Shown here: positions 17,373 to 28,176 of the stretch, in pieces
Numbering within the stretch: the first letter of the stretch is position 1
Layout: each line of letters begins with the position of its first letter
DNA from: JASLQO01 sp002327525
Lineage (GTDB): Bacteria > Pseudomonadota > Gammaproteobacteria > Pseudomonadales > Azotimanducaceae
Direction of reading: 5' to 3'
DNA: 64,000 bases
Assembly: GCA_030744435.1 (NCBI GenBank)
Contig: JASLQO010000004.1
Location: forward strand, 121,792 to 185,791
Notes under the pieces: model-generated
What the model saw: only the letters and a program-made list of their open reading frames with translations
Told to the model about the DNA's origin: nothing
Databases searched by the model: none
Program-made: the position numbers and the translations under genes

Positions 17373-18221
17373 TCAGTGCTTATCGCTTCCGGCGTCTTTC
17401 CTGACGACTGCCTTTTCAATACAAATCACCTTCACCTGAGGTGCGCCCACGTGAGCGAACAGACTGCCACCCTCCGGCTCAAGCTTCTTCTTGCCATCAC
17501 GACGCACCCGTACCTTGACCGGCTCTGCCGTCGTCGCCAGGGTAGCTCGCGCGCTCGCGGCACTTATTACCCGTTCGTCAGCTATCTCGAGTACGATATC
17601 TCCACTTCTGAATGGCCCGTCATCGGGCGCCTTCATGACGAGCACTCCCTCGTCCACTGCACAATACGCGCCCAGATCCTCGTCGATATCCACTAAGCGC
17701 GGCCCCTGTGAAATGACGATCCGATGATTCATCACGCCGAGATCTTCGAGATGCTCCATCTTTTCCTCGAGGGCATGACATGTTCCCGGTGCGCCTGGTT
17801 GACCACTTCCGCCCGTGACGCCCTGCCGTCGCCGTCGCGCACATATTCCACCAGCACCCCTTCACCTGGTTCCACCGTGTGCATGACATCTTTGAGCGTT
17901 GGCGGAGGTGACTTTCCACCGACATAGAGACGCATACCCGCGATCACGGTGATTTTGTCTCCTGCCGCCATCCCGGCGGCCTGGGCACCGCCTCCCGGCG
18001 TAACACCGACCAGCGAGACACCATCCTCCTCAACGTTACCCAGCACAATACCGAGCATGGCTTTCTTGGTTGCGCTCTCGTCTTCTTCGGTTATCCGGCG
18101 CCCCAGAGCAACGAAAGTGGGAATATCCTCATCGGCCGGTTGCGGCATCGAGACCTTGCGCTCCATGGCAGCATCGAGGCACGCGGCTAGATCGCGTATC
18201 TTCTGCTGTTCGATCTGAGCG
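17373..18221 (-). pseudogene. Double-PDZ protein remnant, 5' end replaced by LLM oxidoreductase sequence
   Basis: Two PDZ-like domains are visible. The first contains GVSLVGVTPGGGAQAAGM followed by AAGDKITVIAG. The second, in another frame, contains LEIADERVISAASARATL after a conserved strand (HRIVISQGPRLVDID). One missing base near 17770 separates the frames: with it restored, a linker reading MEHLEDLG would join the two. There is no signal peptide or N-terminal domain. Instead the frame runs without a break into the C-terminal part of a luciferase-like oxidoreductase, so a deletion joined two genes. Intact relatives are probably periplasmic. Confidence 0.75.
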
Positions 18222-19083
18222 CCCCGCACCGCCTGAAATTCCTTCCAGAGATCGGTACGCCCCGGTTTGTGTTCACCGAACCCGTACAGGCTGCCAAGCA
18301 CATAACTGAAGAACTCGAAGCCCCCGACGCACCGCCACCTCACGCTCCTTGTGGCAGGAAAAACTGGACACCATGCAGATGTTCGGGTCGATCGTGTGAC
18401 CGATCGGTGCGCACTCCTCGCTCTTGATGATGCTGTAGTACTCATCCACCCATGACCTCGCTTCCGTGGGATCGACGAAGGCAAAGGTCGGGGCTCCGAC
18501 ACCCATACGCGCCGCCATGCGGATGGTCTCACGCTGCGAACAGGCGACCCATACCGCTGGGTGCGGGCGTTGCACTGGTTTCGGCACGATGTTGCGGCAG
18601 GGCATCTCGAAGTACTGCCCGCTGTATCCCGGATAGGGATCCATGGCCAGCATGTTGCAGATGTGCTCAGTCGCCTCCATGTAAATGCGGCGCTTCTGGG
18701 CGACGGGGATACCGAGTCCGCCGAGTTCCAGTTCAGCGGACTACGCGCCCGTATCGAAATCCACACGCCCCCCGAAAACAGATCGAGCGTGGCGATTACC
18801 TCGGCGGTACGAGCGGGGTGCTGGCACTGTCCAATAACCTGACGAATACCGTGGCCAAGGCGGATGCGTTTCGTAGGCTGCGAACACGCAGCGAGAAATA
18901 CTTCGGGAGCCGAGGAATGCCAATACTCTTCCAGAAAATGGTGTTCCACCTCCCAGGCGTAGTCGATACCCAACCGGTCCGCCAATTCGACCTGATCCAA
19001 CGCCTCTTCAAACAAACACCGTTCAGAATCCTCCGTCCACGGGTCCGGTAATTGCCGCTCGTAAAAAAAATACCGAATTTCAT
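18222..19083 (-). pseudogene. LLM-class flavin oxidoreductase, multiply frameshifted and 3'-truncated
   Basis: All the pieces of a bacterial luciferase-like monooxygenase are present but scattered over frames. They are MKFGIFF, then LPDPWTEDSE and WEVEHHFLEEYW, then ATLDLFSGG, GRVDF, the mid-region PHPAVWVACSQRETI, and finally EFFSYVLGS. The frame changes at a T8 run (about 19066), a G6 run (about 18773) and a G5 run (about 18322). A TAG replaces a residue of the flavin-phosphate loop normally reading TGRGS. The 3' end is fused to the PDZ remnant. Three of the four lesions lie in homopolymers. The start has a GAGGGG ribosome-binding site and is divergent from a TetR gene. Confidence 0.85.
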
Positions 19084-19167
19084 CACGCCCCTCGCCGCCA
19101 TTAGCATGCCCGGATTTCGGCGTGAATTGCGTCATATTACAGCGAGAGGACTTGGTATATATTCTAT

Positions 19168-19177
19168 CGAACGTTCG
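19168..19177. promoter_or_regulatory. Palindromic operator candidate for the adjacent TetR regulator
   Basis: CGAACGTTCG is a perfect ten-base palindrome 20 bases before the TetR start, inside the 114-base divergent spacer and next to a TATATATT stretch that could be a -10 element. TetR-family regulators commonly bind such sites between themselves and a divergent target. Here the target is the broken LLM gene. Confidence 0.45.
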
Positions 19178-19197
19178 GTCTGCTAGTATTCCCACCC

Positions 19198-19752
19198 ATG
19201 CCTGCTACCAGTGCGTCCCGAGATCAGATCGCAGAGCGTATCGCTGCCGTGTTCATTCAGCGCGGCTACGAAGGCGCCACTCTCGCGCAACTCTCCCAGG
19301 CCACTGGGCTCGGCCGCGCCTCCCTGTACCACCATTTTCCCGGCGGCAAGGCGGAAATGGCTGCCGATTTACTACGGCGCTGCGCCACGGAACTGCAGCA
19401 CCGGGCCTTTCGCCACCTTTCCCGTAAGCAGAAACCGGAACGCCGGTTGGCACGTTTCATCGATGGGTTCGTGGATTACTGCCAGGACGGTACGCGCGCC
19501 TGTTTAATCGCCGTGCTCGCCCAAGGCAGTGCGACCGAAGCGCACGGCGAGGCCATCGCGCGTCAGTACGGTGACTGGCTGGGCGATCTCATCCGTACTT
19601 TCGAGGCAATCGGCATGAAACCCAAGCGCGCCCGACGTGAAGCCGAGCGTTTGATGTCCGAACTGTACGGTGCGCTGCTCATGAGCCAGATACTGGCCGA
19701 CCCGGGCGTGTTCACTCGAACTGTCAAACGGCTGCACAAATCCTGGCCTTGA
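19198..19752 (+). CDS. TetR/AcrR-family transcriptional regulator
   Basis: A 184-residue protein. The N-terminal helix-turn-helix is clear: QIAERIAAVFIQRGYEGATL, then LSQATGLGRASLYHHFPGGK (about residues 10-50), a signature of TetR proteins of the LmrA/QacR-like type. The C-terminal ligand domain has the pattern RFIDGFVDYC ... ACLIAVLAQG, which is also common in that subgroup. It is divergent from the broken LLM gene and probably repressed both genes. The effector is unknown. With its target inactive it may be a leftover regulator. Confidence 0.88.
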   Translation: MPATSASRDQIAERIAAVFIQRGYEGATLAQLSQATGLGRASLYHHFPGGKAEMAADLLRRCATELQHRAFRHLSRKQKPERRLARFIDGFVDYCQDGTRACLIAVLAQGSATEAHGEAIARQYGDWLGDLIRTFEAIGMKPKRARREAERLMSELYGALLMSQILADPGVFTRTVKRLHKSWP

Positions 19753-19891
19753 GCACTGTTTGTTGCACACCGGCGTCTTACCGACCTCCCGGCCCCGACT
19801 TGCGGGAGGCGCTATCGCACGCACCCGCAAGCCCTGCAGCCGTCGTCGCCCACACATGGCCCATCTGCACCAACAAGGTTACGATACCCAC

Positions 19892-20881
19892 ATGACCCGA
19901 CGTTTCCCAACCACCCGCTTGCGGCGACCGCGCGCACAGGATTTCTCGCGCCGACTGGTGCGCGAATACGAACTGTCCACCAGTGACCTCATCTACCCGA
20001 TGTTCGTCATCGAGGGAGAGCGCACGCGGGAGCCCGTTTCTTCGATGCCAGGCATCGAGCGCTTCTCAGTCGATCTGCTGATCCACGAAGCGGAAACGGT
20101 AGCGCGGCTGGGCGTTCCAGCGGTAGCGCTGTTTCCCAACGTCAGCTCCGAGAAACGCACTCTCGACGGAGCCGAAGCCTGGAATCCGGACGGCCTGGTG
20201 CCCCGCGCGGTGGGCGCACTCAAAGCAGCCGTACCGGAGCTCGGCGTCATCACGGATGCGGCACTGGACCCCTACACCAGTCACGGTCAGGACGGCATCA
20301 TCGACGATGCGGGCTACGTGCTGAACGACGTGACGGTGGAGGCTCTGCAGCGCCAGGCGATAGTTTGCGCCAACGCCGGAAGCGACGTCATCGCTCCGTC
20401 CGACATGATGGACGGCCGCATTGGCGCAATACGCGAGGCGCTCGACGGCGAAGGCTTCATCAATACGCAGATCATGGCGTATTCGGCAAAGTATGCGTCC
20501 TCGTATTACGGTCCGTTTCGCGATGCCGTGGGCTCATCGAGCACGCTCGGCACGGGCGATAAGCGCACCTACCAGATGGATCCCGGCAATTCCGACGAGG
20601 CCATGCACGAGATCGCGTTGGATCTCGCGGAGGGCGCGGATATGGTAATGGTCAAGCCCGGTATGCCGTATCTCGATATCGTACGCCGGGTAAAGGAGCG
20701 CTTCGAAGTGCCGACGTTCGCCTATCAGGTGAGTGGCGAATACGCCATGCACATGGCGGCCGTACAGAATGGCTGGCTGCCCGAAGACGCGCTAGCGGAG
20801 TCGCTTTTGTGTATCAAGCGCGCGGGTGCGGACGGCATTCTCACCTATCTCGCGAAGCGCATCGCCCAGCGGCTCGCGTGA
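19892..20881 (+). CDS. hemB: Delta-aminolevulinic acid dehydratase (porphobilinogen synthase)
   Basis: A 329-residue enzyme that condenses two 5-aminolevulinate molecules to porphobilinogen in heme synthesis. The Schiff-base lysines are in AYSAKYASSYYGPFR and VMVKPGMPYLD. The metal site reads DAALDPYTSHGQDG: aspartate-rich, without the zinc-binding Cys triad, which is the Mg2+-dependent type known from Pseudomonas. The frame is open upstream, but the family start (MTRRFPTTRLRR) fits the ATG chosen. It is separate from the hemCDXY block a few kilobases downstream. Confidence 0.96.
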   Translation: MTRRFPTTRLRRPRAQDFSRRLVREYELSTSDLIYPMFVIEGERTREPVSSMPGIERFSVDLLIHEAETVARLGVPAVALFPNVSSEKRTLDGAEAWNPDGLVPRAVGALKAAVPELGVITDAALDPYTSHGQDGIIDDAGYVLNDVTVEALQRQAIVCANAGSDVIAPSDMMDGRIGAIREALDGEGFINTQIMAYSAKYASSYYGPFRDAVGSSSTLGTGDKRTYQMDPGNSDEAMHEIALDLAEGADMVMVKPGMPYLDIVRRVKERFEVPTFAYQVSGEYAMHMAAVQNGWLPEDALAESLLCIKRAGADGILTYLAKRIAQRLA

Positions 20882-20967
20882 GCAACGCCGTGGTAGCCTT
20901 TTTTCATCAGATCTGTTTTTCTACTGGATTCATTCCCGTTTCCACCCAATAAAACCGAGGCAATGTA

Positions 20968-21297
20968 ATGAGCGATAACATCGTCCATACCACGGACACC
21001 GACTTCGATACCGACGTGCTGCAGTCCGACAAGCCTGTGCTGGTCGACTACTGGGCCGAGTGGTGCGGCCCGTGCAAAACGATTGCCCCTATTCTCAACG
21101 AAATCGCGGATGAATACGGGGAGCGCCTCAAGGTTTGCAAGATCGATATCGAGTCGAATCAGGCCACGCCTCCGAAGTATGGCATTCGCGGCATTCCAAC
21201 GTTGATGCTGTTCAAGAATGGCGAAGTCGAAGCGACCAAAGTGGGCACTCTCAGCAAATCCCAGCTGGCGCAGTTTCTGGAGAGCAACAACGTCTGA
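20968..21297 (+). CDS. trxA: Thioredoxin 1
   Basis: A 109-residue classical thioredoxin with the redox motif Trp-Cys-Gly-Pro-Cys at residues 32-36, the buried Asp (LVDYWAEW) and the cis-Pro (RGIPTLMLF). It reduces protein disulfides using electrons from NADPH via thioredoxin reductase. One extra Cys lies at KVCKID. The gene precedes rho, the conserved gammaproteobacterial order, with a 266-base spacer. Confidence 0.97.
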   Translation: MSDNIVHTTDTDFDTDVLQSDKPVLVDYWAEWCGPCKTIAPILNEIADEYGERLKVCKIDIESNQATPPKYGIRGIPTLMLFKNGEVEATKVGTLSKSQLAQFLESNNV

Positions 21298-21563
21298 TGC
21301 GCCGACCGACCAGAGCGTGAAAACACCAGACAAGCGGCGCATTCCGCGTGCCAGCGCACAGATCAGCCCTTGACGCACCTACTGAAACCACTAAACTGGA
21401 ATCTCGACGCCCGCCGTCGTTTCCTGAATAACAACTAACCCGTTTACCAAACCACCTGCGTGGGCCTGTCCTTGAGCATCAAGGTTGTCCACGCCGACGC
21501 CTGAAACCCGGCCCCTATCTCGCCAGGGTTTTTCGGCCCAAACTCCAACCGGTCTCTATCCCT

Positions 21564-22829
<1,266 letters not shown>

Positions 22830-23278
22830 CGGGCACCACCAGGCGCCCGAGTGCCTGCTGCCAGGCCCACCCACATGCTGCTCCCCGACTCTCGTGCCGG
22901 GCCAAGCGCATTTCGGGCGGCACCGGCATACGCAGGCCCGCAGCATCATTCGACAGCTGCACGCCCCTGGAGAAACTTGCCGAGCCAATGTGGCCCTGCT
23001 CTGGCGTCTCGAGGACCCGGCATCACGGCCACCGCTGCCAGACCTCAAGAACACCCGGGGAATACCTCGAGCTGATCGTCGACGATACGGCCACACCCGA
23101 CAATGAGGTCCTCGTCTGGTTGGTCGAACACCTGCGCGCTGCGACCCACCCCCGCAACATCGTCAGCGGTTTGTCGTCGTTCGTTTACGCGGTTCTCGAC
23201 AAGCTCTCGGAGCTGGCATCGAAATGCCGCTCGAATCCGACGTATTCAGCTATGCACGTCGTTGAGCGCTGCCTCACC
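22830..23278. other. Gap between rho and hemY, with a hairpin and a possible relic
   Basis: Directly after the rho stop, GGGCACC-loop-GGCGCCC (22831-22848) can form a hairpin but lacks a T-run. Beyond it two overlapping plus-strand frames read LLWRLEDPASRPPLPDLK and then YLELIVDDTATPDNEVL. The frames are out of register, and together they could be a small decayed gene. No family was recognised. hemY converges on this stretch from the right. Confidence 0.3.
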
Positions 23279-24496
23279 TCACACCTGAACGGATCCTGGC
23301 AACGGCAAGTCCGGTAACCCGGAGAGGGACATCGCGAGGTACTCGGCACCCCGGCTGTGCTCACCCAGTGCGTTGCACAGACGCCCGAGTTCCGCGTACG
23401 CTGATTGCGTTGCTTTGAGCTTCAGACTGGCTTCGAAGTACTCCCGCGCCCTGGACCATTCGCCCGCTCGTAGAGAAACTCGCCCGAGCGCTAGCAGTAA
23501 CTGGGCATCGTTGGGCCTCTCCTTCAACCAGCCCTCGGCAGTCGTCAGTTGACGGGCGACATCCTCCGTACCTAGAGTTCCGTAACGCACCACGAGCTCC
23601 TCGCTCCAGCTGTTGTTCAGCGCATCGCGCAACACAGATTCGGCATCCCCGGCACGCCCATCCTGCTCCAGCACATCGACGTACAGAGCGACGAGCACCG
23701 GATCTCCGCGAAGCTCACGGGGGCAGGATTTCCACAAGTGCGCGAGATCCTCATCACCGCCGACACCACCATCCCGGTAGGAACCCAGCAGCCCGGTCCA
23801 CGCTTCCTTCTGCAATGATGCCAGGTCTTCTGCTGTCGCCGCCTTGGCCTTGTGCAGATCGCCGATGAGATCCCGTAGCGCTCGCCAATCACCAAGCTGT
23901 TGGTAACAGGATGCGAGCATGCTGAGCACCAGCTGGTGGCGTGGTGATTCCTCGCGTAGTTGCAATAGCGTTGCCAAGCACTGTTCCAGCTGCCCGCGCT
24001 GCATCTGCAGACGCGCCTGCGTGACGCCGACCGCGAAACGTGATCCTGGTGTGGTCTCGTGTGCAAGCCGTAACAGTCGGTCGCGTTCCTCCACGTCCCC
24101 CATTTCATCGGCAGCTCCCGCGGCATGCAGATAGTTGATGAGCGGTGTCTCGACACGCGAGGCATTCATGAGAAATGCCTTACGCGCCTCCTCCCAGCGT
24201 CCCTCACCCATCAGCAGCAGGCCCTTGACCGTGCGCGTGCGTGCGCGCCGCGCGATACGCTCGCGATTCCACGTCCGGATGTTCCCCTTGCCCCTGAATA
24301 GTCTCGTAAACGCAAACACTACAAAACGAAGCGCGAAGTACAACACTAGAAGCAGGACAGCGCTGAACCACACACTGGTCTCCAGCGCATAGTCACCGTA
24401 GGAGACCAGCACGTAGCCAGGGTCCCGATAGATCAACGTACCAATCAGCGCTCCGAGTACGGCAGCGGCGATCAGTACGATCAAGCCGACCTTCAC
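23279..24496 (-). CDS. hemY: HemY, TPR-containing inner-membrane heme biosynthesis protein
   Basis: A 405-residue protein with two N-terminal membrane segments (LIVLIAAAVLGALIGTLIY and SAVLLLVLYFALRFVVF) and a long helical C-terminal domain of TPR-like repeats (for example GEWSRAREYFEASLKLKA). In enterobacteria and Pseudomonas HemY is the last gene of the hemCDXY unit. Its role is in late heme synthesis, probably as a scaffold near coproporphyrinogen/protoporphyrinogen handling, and is not biochemically settled. It overlaps hemX by four bases. Confidence 0.93.
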   Translation of the reverse strand: MKVGLIVLIAAAVLGALIGTLIYRDPGYVLVSYGDYALETSVWFSAVLLLVLYFALRFVVFAFTRLFRGKGNIRTWNRERIARRARTRTVKGLLLMGEGRWEEARKAFLMNASRVETPLINYLHAAGAADEMGDVEERDRLLRLAHETTPGSRFAVGVTQARLQMQRGQLEQCLATLLQLREESPRHQLVLSMLASCYQQLGDWRALRDLIGDLHKAKAATAEDLASLQKEAWTGLLGSYRDGGVGGDEDLAHLWKSCPRELRGDPVLVALYVDVLEQDGRAGDAESVLRDALNNSWSEELVVRYGTLGTEDVARQLTTAEGWLKERPNDAQLLLALGRVSLRAGEWSRAREYFEASLKLKATQSAYAELGRLCNALGEHSRGAEYLAMSLSGLPDLPLPGSVQV

Positions 24497-25773
24497 TGCT
24501 GGCCCCTGCGTACTCGTAGGAGTTCGTTCAACGACCCGGAAATATCCGGGAGATCGATCTCCAGCTGCTGGCCGCGAAGACCATCGATCGCCAGCGCCGT
24601 GGCGACCACCCGTTCGTCATCCGTATCCAGATAAGACTCTATCCACTCAAGCGCCGTATCCAGGCTCTGCTCGAACGCCACCTGATTGCGCCTGAGCGCC
24701 GCGAGCTGCGCCTGTTCCAGCGCGAGGCGCAGGTTGAGCTCCAGATAGACGGATTCCTCCGGCACCATCAACGGTCGCACCATGGTTTCGACCCGCCGAA
24801 ACTGCAGTAGTGTTCGAAACTCCTGGCCGAGGGCATGCCAGAAGGAGACGTCCTCCTCACCACTCGGATCAACATCACCCAGGCCGAACTCAGGTGCGGC
24901 GATGGCGAGTGCGCGCAGCTCCCGCTTGAGCGCGTCCAGTCGCAGGTACAGACCCTGCAGGTCGCCGCCTTCCACGATGGACAACATCTGCAGCTCATCG
25001 GCGAGCGCCGCGCGCACCTCGTGCAGCGAGAAGTCGTCCAGCTCTGCGAGTATTCGGTCCGATGCGCCGAGCAGCGTGCGCGCCGTGTCGAAATCACGCT
25101 CCATGAGCAGGCGATGATTGGCGATCCGCAACAGGTATTCCACCTCCGCCAGTTTCCATTCGCGCTCCGACGGCGGCGCCTGATTGGCGAGTTCTCCCAG
25201 AGATGCGACCAATGCCGCTTCCGTTTCTCTCAAGCGTGCTTCCTGCCGCTCGTCGATAGCGGCCAGCGTCTCGTCGATTCCAGACGAGAGGGAAGCCAAC
25301 TCGGTAGCCAGACGATCGCTGTCTGCCGACAATTGCTGAATCTCGGCTCGCACATTAGCGCCAGGATTCTGATACACCAGTTGCCAGTACAGATACCCTA
25401 CACCTGCCGCCCCCGCTAGCGCCACCAGCAGCGCCAGGAGCGACAATCCCCGTCCCGCAGTCTTCGCGGACGGCGACCCGGCTACGGTAACGCCAGCCGG
25501 CTCGCTCGCTTCGAACGGCGCCGGGGTTTCAGCTGCCACATCCGCCGACGCTGGTTCTCCCGCACCACTCTCGCGCCCGATGCTCGATTCTCGCGCTTCA
25601 TGCTCCACTTCATTTGTCAGCGCACCCTCTTCAGATTCCGGCTGTCCGACCACCACCTCGTCGATGTCTCGCTCCTCCGGCTCGAGCACCGCCTCCTGCA
25701 TCGGGTTGTTGGTCGTTTCTTCGACTTTATTCGGGTCCGGTTTTACGTCCGGTTTTTCTTCCACCTGATCCAA
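24493..25773 (-). CDS. hemX: HemX, membrane-anchored uroporphyrinogen-III C-methyltransferase-like protein
   Basis: A 426-residue protein with a very acidic, disordered N-terminus of about 105 residues (Glu/Pro/Val-rich). It then has one membrane segment (LSLLALLVALAGAAGVGYLY) and a periplasm-facing domain starting with a coiled coil (AEIQQLSADSDRLATELASL). The C-terminal domain (ALEQAQLAALRRNQVAFEQS) is the conserved HemX part. Despite the common name, no methyltransferase motif is seen. The gene is co-translated with hemY and sits in the hemC-hemD-hemX-hemY order. The precise function is unresolved. Confidence 0.92.
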   Translation of the reverse strand: MDQVEEKPDVKPDPNKVEETTNNPMQEAVLEPEERDIDEVVVGQPESEEGALTNEVEHEARESSIGRESGAGEPASADVAAETPAPFEASEPAGVTVAGSPSAKTAGRGLSLLALLVALAGAAGVGYLYWQLVYQNPGANVRAEIQQLSADSDRLATELASLSSGIDETLAAIDERQEARLRETEAALVASLGELANQAPPSEREWKLAEVEYLLRIANHRLLMERDFDTARTLLGASDRILAELDDFSLHEVRAALADELQMLSIVEGGDLQGLYLRLDALKRELRALAIAAPEFGLGDVDPSGEEDVSFWHALGQEFRTLLQFRRVETMVRPLMVPEESVYLELNLRLALEQAQLAALRRNQVAFEQSLDTALEWIESYLDTDDERVVATALAIDGLRGQQLEIDLPDISGSLNELLRVRRGQQ

Positions 25774-25791
25774 ACCTCGCTCTACCGGATG

Positions 25792-26466
25792 CTACCGGGA
25801 CTGCAGGCTCGACAGCACTGCCGCCGTATCTGCACCTTCGCCGGCCACAATGTGCTGGAAGCCAACTTGGCTGGCGATTTCACCAACCCGGACCGAGGGT
25901 ACGATCACCAACACCCCCGGATCGCCGCTGGCGCTGAACCATACCCGCCCGGCTTGCCTGATGCCATCTCCGCTAGAGGCGATGATGGTATCGATCTCCT
26001 CCGCCTGAATAGCAACGTCGAGCGGGATGCGCCGGTAGCCGATCACCTCGGTGACATCGGCCCCACGTCTGCGTAATTCGGCCGCAAGTACCTCGCGCCC
26101 ACCTTCTCCGCGAACGATGACCGCTCTCTGAGTGGCAAGCTCGACTCCGAGGGAGTCGAGGTGGTCCAGCAGACCTTCGCTGGATGCCTGCTCCGGGATC
26201 GATGCGTCCACATCGTCACCCGAGAGCGCTTCGCGCGTCCGTTCACCAATGGCGAGCACAGTGCCAGCGCGATCGGCGAGCTCTTTCGCCAGCCCTGCGG
26301 CGTGTTCCGAGAGCACGATCAGGATGTCGAAAGAACCCTCTGGGACATCTACAGCCAGAGATTGCACGCCGACGACAGGGGCGCGCACGACATCGAATCC
26401 CGCCGACTCAAGCGCTTCACCGAGCCTCGAAGCTCCCGGCTCACTCCTTGTTACCCAGATGACCAT
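25792..26466 (-). CDS. hemD: Uroporphyrinogen-III synthase
   Basis: A 224-residue protein, a little shorter than the usual 240-260. It converts hydroxymethylbilane to uroporphyrinogen III with inversion of ring D. The family is poorly conserved, but the N-terminal VIWVTRSEPGASRL, the strand-helix GTVLAIGERTREAL and the mid-protein EVIGYRRIPL are typical, and the position between hemC and hemX settles it. It begins four bases after the hemC stop. Confidence 0.9.
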   Translation of the reverse strand: MVIWVTRSEPGASRLGEALESAGFDVVRAPVVGVQSLAVDVPEGSFDILIVLSEHAAGLAKELADRAGTVLAIGERTREALSGDDVDASIPEQASSEGLLDHLDSLGVELATQRAVIVRGEGGREVLAAELRRRGADVTEVIGYRRIPLDVAIQAEEIDTIIASSGDGIRQAGRVWFSASGDPGVLVIVPSVRVGEIASQVGFQHIVAGEGADTAAVLSSLQSR

Positions 26467-26470
26467 CGGA

Positions 26471-27385
26471 CTAACCCGGCAATGCCTCTAACATCGCCGC
26501 GGCACCCTGTGAGAGCAGATCTTCAACCACCCGGCCAGAGGCCTCAGCGGCACTTTCAGCACAAGTTGCTGCACGAATGATCTTCACGCCGTCCGGGCTC
26601 GCCAGCATCGCTTCAAGACGCAGCGCGCCGTTCACGGCTACGGCGCACGCTCCCAGAGGCATGGTGCAGTCGGCACCGAGCCCTGCAGCGACGCCCCGTT
26701 CAGCCAGCACCCGCTCCCGCGTGGCCGCATCTTCCAATGGTTTCAGCAAATCAAGCACACCAGCGTTGTCACGCGCGCATTCGATCCCGAGTGCACCCTG
26801 GCCTCCCGCCGGCAGCATGTCGGCAATCTCGAAACGCTCAGTAACCCGCTCCCCAAGCCCCAACCGGTTGAGTCCTGCGCTGGCGAGCACAATGGCGTCG
26901 AACTCACCTGCGTCGAGCTTTGCAAGCCGTGTGTCCACATTTCCGCGAATGGACGTAACCCTCAGGTCCTTACGGCGGGCGAGCATCTGAGCCTGGCGCC
27001 GCATGCTGGACGAACCCACGACCGCACCCTGCGGCAACTCCATGAAACCACCGTGTCGGGATACCAACGCATCCCGCACGTCCTCCCGGTATCCGATCAA
27101 CGGAATCACAAAGGACTCCGGCAGCACTGCAGGAACATCCTTCATGGAGTGCACGGCCAGATCTGCCCGGCCATCGAGCAGTGCTTCCTCCAGCTCCTTG
27201 ATGAACAAGCCCTTGCCGCCCATCTCGGAAAGCGGAGAGGACAGCCACTTGTCACCCCGGGTCGTGATACCCACGAACTCCACCTCAAGATCTGCGTGCG
27301 CCTCGCGCAGACGCTCGCGTATGAACTCGGCCTGCCACAGCGCGAGTTTGCTCTGCCGGGTGGCGATACGGATCAGATCCTTCAT
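26471..27385 (-). CDS. hemC: Hydroxymethylbilane synthase (porphobilinogen deaminase)
   Basis: A 304-residue enzyme that polymerises four porphobilinogens. Family segments are IATRQSKLALWQAEFI, TTRGDK, GKGLFIKELEEALL and the Arg-rich SSMRRQAQML. The Cys that carries the dipyrromethane cofactor is in LGADCTMPLGA at about residue 241. Length and motifs are normal. It is the first gene of the hemCDXY unit, directly downstream of algR, an arrangement shared with Pseudomonas. Confidence 0.96.
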   Translation of the reverse strand: MKDLIRIATRQSKLALWQAEFIRERLREAHADLEVEFVGITTRGDKWLSSPLSEMGGKGLFIKELEEALLDGRADLAVHSMKDVPAVLPESFVIPLIGYREDVRDALVSRHGGFMELPQGAVVGSSSMRRQAQMLARRKDLRVTSIRGNVDTRLAKLDAGEFDAIVLASAGLNRLGLGERVTERFEIADMLPAGGQGALGIECARDNAGVLDLLKPLEDAATRERVLAERGVAAGLGADCTMPLGACAVAVNGALRLEAMLASPDGVKIIRAATCAESAAEASGRVVEDLLSQGAAAMLEALPG

Positions 27386-27447
27386 TGACTTCTACTTCCG
27401 TACTTTCCGGCCATGGGGCCTGTCCGGGTGTGTTGCCGGTCTGGTAA

Positions 27448-28176
27448 TCATAGCTGCTTGATGAATTTACGAACGGCTGCCACATGTCGCCGGCTGATAT
27501 CGAGACCCTCATCCACTCCCTGCATTCGAACCTGGTAATGGCCTTGCGCATCCCGGTCGAGGCCCGTTATGTACTGTGCCGCGACGATGGCATTGCGATG
27601 GATACGAACGAACAGATCGCCGAACTCGTCCTCAAGTTCGCGCAAAGTCTCATCGATGATGAGCTCACCCTGCGTGTGTCGCACGGTGACGTACTTCTGA
27701 TCCGCCTGGAAAAAGCGCACATCATTGATCGGCACCAATTCGATGCCACGGCGAGTGCGTGCCGAAATGTGTGTGCGCCGCGGATTGTCCTTGCCGCTCA
27801 ACGCCTGCAACTGCACCTTGTTGACGCGTCTCGCGCGGGCCAACGCCTCGGACAGATCGTCGCGCCGCACGGGTTTGAGCAGATAACCGACCGCCTGCAC
27901 GTCGAAGGCCTCGATGGCGTGCTCTTCGTACGCCGTACAGAAGATGACGGCTGGTGGTTCGCTCAGTTCGTTGAGATGCTGAGCGGTCTCCAGCCCGTCC
28001 ATACTCGGCATGCGAATATCCAACAGCACGAGGTCCGGCAGATGTACACCCGCGGCTTGAACTGCTTCCAGACCATTGGCCGCCTGACAAACCGCCTCGA
28101 CATCATCCATCTTTTCCAACATACGCTGAAGTCGGTCTCGGGCCAGGTACTCATCGTCAACGATCATCACTCTCAT
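27448..28176 (-). CDS. algR: LytTR-family response regulator AlgR
   Basis: A 242-residue two-domain regulator. The receiver domain has Asp7/Asp8 (MIVDDEYLA), the phosphoacceptor Asp53 (LVLLDIRMPS), Thr in FCTAYEEHA and Lys in YLLKPVRRDD. The C-terminal LytTR DNA-binding domain (about residues 135-240) includes GIELVPINDVRFFQAD and FVRIHRNAIV. In Pseudomonas AlgR controls twitching motility and exopolysaccharide genes together with the kinase AlgZ (FimS). It overlaps the kinase gene by four bases and lies just upstream of hemC. Confidence 0.93.
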   Translation of the reverse strand: MRVMIVDDEYLARDRLQRMLEKMDDVEAVCQAANGLEAVQAAGVHLPDLVLLDIRMPSMDGLETAQHLNELSEPPAVIFCTAYEEHAIEAFDVQAVGYLLKPVRRDDLSEALARARRVNKVQLQALSGKDNPRRTHISARTRRGIELVPINDVRFFQADQKYVTVRHTQGELIIDETLRELEDEFGDLFVRIHRNAIVAAQYITGLDRDAQGHYQVRMQGVDEGLDISRRHVAAVRKFIKQL

